From Hymenobacter sp. (GTDB lineage: Bacteria > Bacteroidota > Bacteroidia > Cytophagales > Hymenobacteraceae): a stretch of 6,117 nt of DNA. Below are positions 1-5,800 of this stretch, piece by piece. Every line of letters starts with the position of its first letter. The stretch's first letter is position 1. A program made the position numbers and the translations under genes. The notes below the pieces were generated by a model, which made no database searches, had not been told where the DNA came from, and saw only the letters and a program-made list of their open reading frames with translations. The stretch lies in the NCBI GenBank assembly GCA_025362615.1, contig JANYFQ010000486.1, positions 1-6,117 on the forward strand. The letters run 5' to 3'.

Positions 1-977
1 GCCACCACGCTGAAGGGGTCGGTACCGACGGCAACTTCCTGCGTCCCGGTGTAAGTGCCCGTGCCGTCGTTGCGCCGCAGGCTCACGCTGTTGGCGTCGG
101 TGTTGGCCGTCAGCAGGTCGAGGTCGCCGTCGTTGTCCACGTCGGCCAGGGCCAGGCGCTGCGGCGACTCGCTGGCCGGCAGGTCGGCCACGCGAGCAAA
201 GCGCCGCTGGCCTAGGTTGCGGTACAGGCGCACGTAGTGGCCGGTGGCTTCCACGGTGGCGCTGGTTAGCAGCACGTCGGGGTCGCCGTCGCCGTCCACG
301 TCGGCCGCCAGCACGCCCAGCGCGTGGGTGCCGGCCGCCAGGCGCTGGTGCTGCGGAAACTGCCCGCGCCCGTTGCCGAACAGCAGCACGGTACTGTCTT
401 CGCGGTGGGCCACCAGCAGGTCGGTGTGGTGGTCGCCGTCGAGGTCGCCGGCCCACAGGTCAAACGAGTTGGCCCCGCGCCACAGTTCCTGGGTGGGGCC
501 CCAGCGGCCGTGGCCCAGGCCGGGGTTCCAGGTCAGGCGGGCATCCACGTACGAGGCCACCACCACATCCAGCACCCCGTCTTCGTTGAGGTCGGCGAGG
601 CACACCTGGCTGCCGTCGCCGGTGGGCCAGGCGCCAGCCGGGGCAAAGGTGCCCCGGCCGTCGTTGGTGTAGCGGCACACCTGGCGGGCCCGGGAATGGC
701 ACACCCACAGGTCGAGGTCGCCGTCGCCGTCGTCGTCGGCCAGGGCCAGGCCGTTGGGGAAGCCTTTCACGGCCAGCCGCTGCTGGGGCGCGAAGTAGGC
801 GGCGGTGCGGCCGTCGAGGTGGCTGCCCAGCCCCACGCCCAGCGCCCCCAGCGCCAGCAAAGCCAGCCCCACGCCCCACAAGCGCCAGTGCGAACGGGGC
901 GGGTACTGGCGGGCTACGCTTCGGGCAGCGGGTAGCAGGTTGTGCAGCCAGGAGGGCTGCGGGGTGGGGGCTGGCAC
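1..977 (-). CDS. FG-GAP/VCBS repeat protein with N-terminal membrane segment, 3' end outside window
   Basis: This frame is open from an in-frame TAA at 1058-1056 to the left window edge; from the GTG at 977 it gives 325 codons with no stop, so the C-terminus is missing. Residues about 33-51 (LWGVGLALLALGALGVGLG) form a hydrophobic segment preceded by an Arg/His-rich stretch, as in an uncleaved membrane anchor or long signal sequence. After it come five calcium-loop motifs of the FG-GAP/VCBS type at residues about 81 (DDDGDGDLD), 129 (DLNEDGVLD), 178 (DLDGDHHTD), 226 (DVDGDGDPD) and 279 (DVDNDGDLD), spaced 48-53 residues. Such repeats usually fold as beta-propeller blades, and seven are common, so more probably lie beyond the edge. 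The last unit closely resembles those of the neighbour at 2815-6117. No ATG occurs in frame and no clear ribosome site is seen, so GTG 977 is only the best available start. Family assignment is secure; partner and function are unknown. Confidence 0.8.
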   Translation of the reverse strand, partial: MPAPTPQPSWLHNLLPAARSVARQYPPRSHWRLWGVGLALLALGALGVGLGSHLDGRTAAYFAPQQRLAVKGFPNGLALADDDGDGDLDLWVCHSRARQVCRYTNDGRGTFAPAGAWPTGDGSQVCLADLNEDGVLDVVVASYVDARLTWNPGLGHGRWGPTQELWRGANSFDLWAGDLDGDHHTDLLVAHREDSTVLLFGNGRGQFPQHQRLAAGTHALGVLAADVDGDGDPDVLLTSATVEATGHYVRLYRNLGQRRFARVADLPASESPQRLALADVDNDGDLDLLTANTDANSVSLRRNDGTGTYTGTQEVAVGTDPFSVV

Positions 978-1107
978 CCGGCAAAGGTAGACTGCCGCCG
1001 GGGCACCCAGGGCAGCGCAAGCCGCCGGGACAGCAGGACGGATACCCGTTGAAACTTAAACTACGGAACGCGGAAAAAGCCTGCCCGCAACCAAGGCCCT
1101 GCCGACC

Positions 1108-1129
1108 ACCAACGCCCCCGGCGGTTGGT
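1108..1129. other. Stem-loop at the IS target site
   Basis: ACCAAC (1108-1113) pairs with GTTGGT (1124-1129). GCC (1114-1116) pairs with GGC (1120-1122), with one bulged G and a CCC loop. The 3' arm coincides with the duplicated 9-bp IS target. It lies between the two repeat-protein genes and could be a remnant of an intergenic terminator, but no T-run follows it in either direction. The pairing is real; its role is unknown. Confidence 0.3.
1121..1129. repeat. Target site duplication, left copy
   Basis: The 9-bp sequence GCGGTTGGT directly abuts the left inverted repeat and is repeated exactly at 2723-2731 just beyond the right one. Nine base pairs is the duplication length made by Tn5/IS50-type elements of the IS4 family. 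Confidence 0.95.
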
Positions 1130-1160
1130 CTTGTCCTTACCCAAAACTCTGGAAAGCGCC
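1130..1160 (+). repeat. IS terminal inverted repeat, left
   Basis: Thirty-one bases beginning CTTGTCCTTACCC match the reverse complement of 2692-2722 at every position. The inner eight bases (AAAGCGCC) also form the outer part of the adjoining stem-loop. Confidence 0.95.
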
Positions 1161-1190
1161 AGCCGGTAGGCTGGCGCTTTCTTGTTTGTT
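1152..1190 (+). terminator. Inward-facing terminator-like hairpin at the left IS end
   Basis: AAAGCGCCAGCC (1153-1164) pairs perfectly with GGCTGGCGCTTT (1169-1180) around a GGTA loop. G1152-C1181 extends the stem to 13 bp. On the plus strand, reading into the element, it is followed by the T-rich CTTGTTTGTT. This would stop transcription entering antisense to the transposase. It also begins 8 nt beyond the transposase stop, so it may help end that transcript, although the minus-strand side lacks an adjacent T-run. Confidence 0.65.
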
Positions 1191-2643
1191 ATTCATCGGG
1201 TAGTTGCGCCGCCATTTGCACACCTTCGACGAGCAAGCGCAGACTGCGGCGGCCAAGCCAGAGGGTTTGCCAGCCCGGTGGACCGTCGCCTTTGCGCCCC
1301 AAGTGCCCGCCGAGCGCGGCCAGGGCCAGGTAGACCTGGCGCACGGTGGCCAGCGGGCGGCGGTGCTGGTGGCGCAGCACCCGCAACTCGGCGGCCGTTA
1401 GGCCGGCCGCCTCGGCGGGCAGGTCCGGTTCGAGCCGGCTTTTCTCGCGCAGGTCCACCAGGGCCAGGGCCACGACGCTGAGCAGGGCCACGGCGGCGAA
1501 GAGGCGGGCCGCCGTTTGCAGCTGCAGTTTCTCGGCTCCGAGCCCCGTTTTTAAGGCTTTGTGGAAGTCTTCAATCAGCCAGCGGCTGGCGTACTGGCGG
1601 GCACAGGCCAAGGCTTGGGCGAAGTCGGCGACGGGCTGGTCGCAGAGCAGCAGCCACTCCAGGCCCGGCGCGGCGGCGGCTACTTCCTCCCACACGCGCA
1701 CCACGGCGCAGGGCACGGGGGCTTCTTTGCCCCGGGCGCCGCCCGGCCGCTGCGGGGCCCGCAGGGTCAGGGCCGGGCAAAAGCTCACCCGCAGCGCCAC
1801 TTCGCGCGCCGGCTGGCGGGGGCGCCCCCGCAGGGCCAGCGTAAACCGGCCCGCCGCCGGCTGGGCCCGCGCCCGGGCGAAGAGGCGGCCCGCCGGCGTT
1901 TTTTCCGGCCCGGCCACCAGGGCCCGGTCTTGGGCCGCCCGCACCACGAAGCCCAGGCCCTGGGCCCGGCACTGCTGCAAGTGCTCGTACACGTCGGCCC
2001 CGCGGTCGGCCACCACCACCCAGCGAGCACCCGGCGGTGGACTGCCCACGGCCCGCAAGCTGTTGGCCCACAAGGCCGATTCGCGTACGCGACCTTGGCG
2101 GGGGCGGATGCCGCCGTGGGGGTGCGCCTTCTCGGCCGCCGGCACGGGCTGGCGCACGTGGTACTGCTGGTCGACCAGGCCCAGCAGGGGCAGGGCCGGC
2201 CGCTTGGCGGCCGGGTCGGGGTCGGTGGCGGGCCAGCCAGCGGCCACCAGCGCGTGCAAGCGTACGCCTTGGTTGTAGGCCTTGCCTTGCCCAACCGGCC
2301 CCAGGCCGGGGCGGCGTTCGGCCGTCTCGGGCCAGCTCAACTCGGTCGTGTCTTCGATAAACAGGTACGTCCCCGGCGCTTGCGCTTGCGCCAGCGTGTG
2401 CTGCCGGTGCGGCGTTTGCAGCGCGTCGGGCGTGCTGTGCGCGTGGCCCAGCAGCTGATAAGCCGCTTTGCTGGCGTAGGCATTTCCCTGACTCAAGCGC
2501 GGAATGCTCGCCCCCGGCTCCCGTGCCCAGCCCGCTGCCAGCCCCACCACCCGCCGGCTGCGGCGCACATCGCGCAGTTCCACCCCACCAAAATGGGTTT
2601 GCGCCCATTGCGTCGCAGCGCCAAAATTCGTTGAAATACTCAT
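1189..2643 (-). CDS. IS4-family (Tn5-like) DDE transposase
   Basis: This 484-residue protein catalyses cut-and-paste movement of the surrounding IS and is close in length to Tn5 transposase (476). The N-terminal part (residues about 10-75, with WAQTHFGGVELRDVRRSRR) matches the Tn5-type end-binding domain. The RNase H-like catalytic triad is visible as D98 in IEDTTEL, D213 in VVADRGADVYE and E358 in YASRWLIEDFHKALKTG. The last contains the full IS4 signature Y(2)R(3)E(6)K (Y351, R354, E358, K365). The C-terminal 100 residues resemble the Tn5 dimerisation region, including the late G-W-x-x-LW-x-G motif (residues 457-464). The ATG at 2643 is the first after an in-frame stop at 2655-2653, and the stop is TAA at 1191-1189. 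No other Met codon occurs before residue 477, so an ATG-initiated internal inhibitor like that of Tn5 is not available. The frame appears intact and active; a ribosome site and promoter are not obvious. Confidence 0.96.
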   Translation of the reverse strand: MSISTNFGAATQWAQTHFGGVELRDVRRSRRVVGLAAGWAREPGASIPRLSQGNAYASKAAYQLLGHAHSTPDALQTPHRQHTLAQAQAPGTYLFIEDTTELSWPETAERRPGLGPVGQGKAYNQGVRLHALVAAGWPATDPDPAAKRPALPLLGLVDQQYHVRQPVPAAEKAHPHGGIRPRQGRVRESALWANSLRAVGSPPPGARWVVVADRGADVYEHLQQCRAQGLGFVVRAAQDRALVAGPEKTPAGRLFARARAQPAAGRFTLALRGRPRQPAREVALRVSFCPALTLRAPQRPGGARGKEAPVPCAVVRVWEEVAAAAPGLEWLLLCDQPVADFAQALACARQYASRWLIEDFHKALKTGLGAEKLQLQTAARLFAAVALLSVVALALVDLREKSRLEPDLPAEAAGLTAAELRVLRHQHRRPLATVRQVYLALAALGGHLGRKGDGPPGWQTLWLGRRSLRLLVEGVQMAAQLPDE

Positions 2644-2667
2644 GGCTGCAAGCTACCACCCACGCGC

Positions 2668-2700
2668 AAAAAAAGCGCCGACCTGCTGGTCGGCGCTTTC
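2668..2700 (-). terminator. Inward-facing intrinsic terminator at the right IS end, upstream of the transposase
   Basis: On the minus strand AAAGCGCCGACC (2699-2688) pairs with GGTCGGCGCTTT (2683-2672) around an AGCA loop. It runs into seven consecutive T residues (2674-2668), the classic intrinsic-terminator form. It lies about 25 nt upstream of the transposase ATG and faces transcripts arriving from the repeat-protein gene at 2815-6117, which is on the same strand. Its probable role is to stop such read-in. The T-run followed by G also partly resembles the TTTG half of a Bacteroidota -7 element, so it might double as promoter sequence; that is speculative. Confidence 0.75.
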
Positions 2701-2722
2701 CAGAGTTTTGGGTAAGGACAAG
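2692..2722 (-). repeat. IS terminal inverted repeat, right
   Basis: This is the exact reverse complement of 1130-1160 over all 31 bases, ending in GGGTAAGGACAAG on the plus strand. It overlaps the outer arm of the adjoining hairpin by eight bases. Confidence 0.95.
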
Positions 2723-2731
2723 GCGGTTGGT
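2723..2731. repeat. Target site duplication, right copy
   Basis: GCGGTTGGT directly follows the right inverted repeat and equals 1121-1129 exactly. It marks the insertion boundary. Confidence 0.95.
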
Positions 2732-2770
2732 CCGGGGCGCGGCCAGCAGGGTGCCAAACGTTGCCCGAAG

Positions 2771-2803
2771 GTGCAGCTACAGTTCCAGCAACTTCACCTG
2801 CAC
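2771..2803 (-). terminator. Possible weak stem-loop after the repeat-protein gene
   Basis: Twelve bases beyond the stop of the large repeat protein, GTGCAG and CTGCAC (2771-2776 and 2798-2803) pair. An inner AGTT/AACT stem (2781-2784 and 2790-2793) closes a five-base loop, with mismatched four-base stretches between the two stems. No T-run follows on the minus strand, so a terminator role is doubtful. It could equally be an mRNA 3' structure or chance. Confidence 0.25.
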
Positions 2804-2814
2804 TTGCATCCGCG

Positions 2815-5800
2815 CTAATTACCAACGACGAGGCGCTGGGCCTGTCCGCCGCTGCGCACCACGTATACCCCGGCCGCCAGCCCGGCGGGCAGCGTGAGGC
2901 GGGCCGTGCCCGTGGCATCGGCCGTGGCGCGGGCCACGGCCCGGCCCAGGGCATCGAATACCTCCACAGGGGCGCGGGCGCTCAGCCCAGCCACCGTCAC
3001 GGCCGCAGTGGCCGGGTTGGGGGAAACAGTGAACTGAGGCGCTGGTGCGTTGGGGAACTGCACCGCCCGCACCGGCGAGTAGCTGGCCGTGCCGTCCAGG
3101 TCCACCTGCCGCAGGCGGTAGTAAATCAATTGTGAATGACCGGATGAGTGACGGAGTGAATTATCAGCATGGGCGTAGCTGGTGGGCGTAGCCGTGTTGC
3201 CCTGGGCGGCCACCTCCCCTATCTTCTCAAACCGCTGCCCGTCGGCGCTGCGCTCCACCTCGAACCGGTCGCTGTTTTTTTCCGAGGCTGTGCGCCAGGT
3301 TAGGGCCACGGCGGGGCCGTTGGCTTCGGCCGTGAATTGCACCAGCTCCACCGGCAGCGGGCTGCTGGCCCCGGTGAGGTAGAACTCGGAGAAGTGGTCG
3401 GCTACGGTGGCCTGGGCCGTGAACCAGTCGGCCCCGGCTGCCACCGTGGCCGGGGCGGGCAACAGGCGGCGGTCGCCGGTGGGGGCGTTGTTGCTCAGGT
3501 CGCAGTCTTCGTTCAGGCCGCTGTACTGCGAAGCCTTGAGGTTGGCGGCGGTGGCGTTGCCGTCGGCGGCCGTCAGGCGGCTGAGTTCGGAGTTTAAGCC
3601 AAAGAAGCGCACCCGCACGCTCTGGCCGGAAAAGGTCTGGTTGGTGGCGGTGAGGTAAAAGTTGCGGTCGAGGTAGCGGCGACCGGCGTTGCCGTCGCGG
3701 CGCACGGCGGCGGCGGTACCGGTGCCGAGGGCCGCGAAACCCGCCGTGACCGTGCCCAGATTATACGTGTCTTCGATGGCCGCCACCACGGTCCCGCCGG
3801 TGCCGGGCAGGCGCAGGTAGCACCACGCGCCCGTGCCACCCGTGCCGCTGAGGGTGAGCGGGTCGGTGCTGAGGCAGCCGCTGGGGGCGGTGTCGCGGTA
3901 CACTTGCAGCACCTCAAAGGCCGGGCTGCTGGTGTTGAAGCTATTGGCCGTGCTCACCACCACTGCACTGCTGCCGGGGGCCGCGCCAACCGGCACAATA
4001 GCCGTGAGGGAAGTAGCCGAATTGTAGGTAACGCCCGCTGCCGCTACGCTGCCGAAGCTGACGCTGCTGCCCGCCGTGAAGCCCGTGCCGGTGAGCGTCA
4101 CGGCCTGACCCGGCAGCTCGGCCGCCGGGCTGAGGCTGGTCAGGACCGGCGCGGGCGGCTGATTGAAGCGCACACTCAGGCTGCCGGGGCTATTTTCCTC
4201 GGCTACCACCACGTCCACGTCGCCGTCGCCGTCGAGGTCGGCGGCAGCCACCTGGCGGGGGTTGTTGGTCAGGGCCAGGTCGGGGCCGGAGCTGGCAAAA
4301 GTGCCGCTGCCGGTGTTCAGGCGCAGGCTCAGGGTGCCGCTGTCGCTGTTGGGCACCAGCAGGTCCAGGTCGCCGTCGGCGTCCACGTCGGCCAGGGCCA
4401 GGTAGTAGGGGCTGTCGCCGGTGGTCAGGGTGCTGCCGTTGGCAAAGGCCCCCGGTACGCCGCTGCCGTTGCCGCCATTGAGCAGGACGCGCACCGCGCC
4501 GCCCGCGCTGCGGGTGGCGCAGAGCAGGTCGAGGTCGCCGTCGTGGTCCACGTCGCCCAGGGTCAGGCCGCGCAGGTTGGGGCCGGGGGCCAGGTCGGCA
4601 CCGCCGCTGAAGGTGCCGGGGTTGCTGCCGGTGGCGTCGCCGCCGTTCAGGCGCAGGCACACGGCCCCGGCGGGGCCGTCGGCGGTGGCCAGCAGGTCGA
4701 GGTCGCCGTCGTGGTCCACGTCGCCCAGGGCGATGCCCGCCGCGCTGCCGGGCAGGGCCAGGTCGGGCGGGCCGTTGGCGAAAATGCCGGTGTTGCTGCC
4801 GCTGGCATCGCCGCCGTTGAGGCGGATGCGCACGGCGCTGTCCGAGTAGCGGGCCACGGCCAGGTCGAGGTCGCCGTCGCCGTCCACGTCGGCCAGGGCC
4901 AGGGCGTAGGCCCCGTCGCGCATGGCCACGGTGCCGTTGGCGGCCAGGGCGGGCGGGGCAAAGGTGCCGGTGCCGCTGTTCAGGCGCAGGCTCACGGTGT
5001 TGCCGAAGTAGTTGGCCGTGAGTAGGTCGAGGTCGCCGTCGCCGTCCACGTCGGCCAGCGCCACCTGGGCGGGGCCGCCGCCCACGGGCACATCGGAGCC
5101 GTTGCTGAAGGTGCCGGTGTTGCTGCCCGTGGCATCGCCGCCGTTCAGGCGCACGGTGGCCAGGTCGTTGTCGAAGCGTACGCCCACCAGGTCGAGGTCG
5201 CCGTCGTTGTCCACGTCGCCCAGGGCCACGCTCACCACGTTGGCCCCCACGGCCGGCACCGCCCCCGCGCCGGGCCGGAAGTTGCCGCGCCCGGTGCCGC
5301 CCGTGGCGGCGGTGAACTGCTGCACCTGCCCCCGCGCCAGCGTCGCGCCATCGGTGGCCGTGGCGGCGGTGGTGATGGTTGAGAAGATGGTTTCGCCCGG
5401 CCGGAAATCAGTGGTCGGGTTGAAGGTGATGGTCGCGCCGCTCACGCTGGCCGCCCCGCCCTGACTGCCGCTCATCCGCCCGCCGCGCTGCTGGCTGAAC
5501 ACCCGCACCGCCCCTTGCGTGGCGGCGGTGTTTTGCAAGGGTTGGGAAAACGTCACGGCCACGTTGGCGGCGGCTGGGGCGTTGCGTTGGTTGCGCGTCG
5601 GGGCCAGGGCCGTGATGGTCAGCGTCGGCACCTGGTTGAGGCGCACGCTGGCCGTGTTGCTGTTGTAGTTGCCAGCCAGTAAATCCAGGTCGCCGTCGCC
5701 GTCCACGTCGCCCAGCGCCACGCTGTGCGGGAAGCTGCCCACGGCGGGGTCGGAGCCGCCGCCAAAGCTGCCGCTGCCGTTGTTGAGCCGCACGCTCACC

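Larger units (their letters stand above)
1130..2722 (-). mobile_element. Complete IS4-family (IS50/Tn5-like) insertion sequence, 1593 bp
   Basis: The element is bounded by perfect 31-bp inverted repeats (1130-1160 and 2692-2722) and exact 9-bp direct repeats outside them. It carries one transposase gene on the minus strand that fills most of its length, with stem-loops just inside each end. Identical ends, an identical target duplication and an open transposase frame indicate a recent insertion that may still be mobile. It lies between two FG-GAP repeat genes without interrupting either reading frame. Its GC content and codon use match the flanks, so it is either resident in this genome or came from a similar one. 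The family call rests on the transposase; the exact IS name needs an ISfinder comparison. Confidence 0.95.

Noticed and set aside
982..989. TACCTTTG as the promoter of the downstream repeat gene
   Set aside because: It matches the -7 consensus, but no TTG lies 17-23 bp upstream and the position conflicts with GTG 977. It is not supported as a feature.
460..1020. 186-residue minus-strand frame starting at TTG 1020
   Set aside because: It is Arg/Pro-rich and out of frame with the FG-GAP motifs that run through the same bases in another frame. It lacks any domain.
1561..2634. Long plus-strand open frame opposite the transposase
   Set aside because: It is Gly/Arg/Pro/Ala-rich low-complexity sequence antisense to a gene with a full DDE signature, as expected from high-GC codon use. 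No domain is visible.
1189..2643. Tn5-style internal inhibitor start within the transposase
   Set aside because: No Met codon occurs between residues 2 and 476, so an ATG-initiated shorter product is not encoded.
2776..2809. Ten-codon ATG frame just after the stop of the large repeat gene (MQVQVKLLEL)
   Set aside because: It is too short, has no ribosome site and is not supported by any other signal.
3904..5025. 373-residue plus-strand open frame rich in VEVAVAVHVGQGQ repeats
   Set aside because: It is the antisense reading of the calcium-loop repeats on the minus strand. Its periodicity comes from the real gene.
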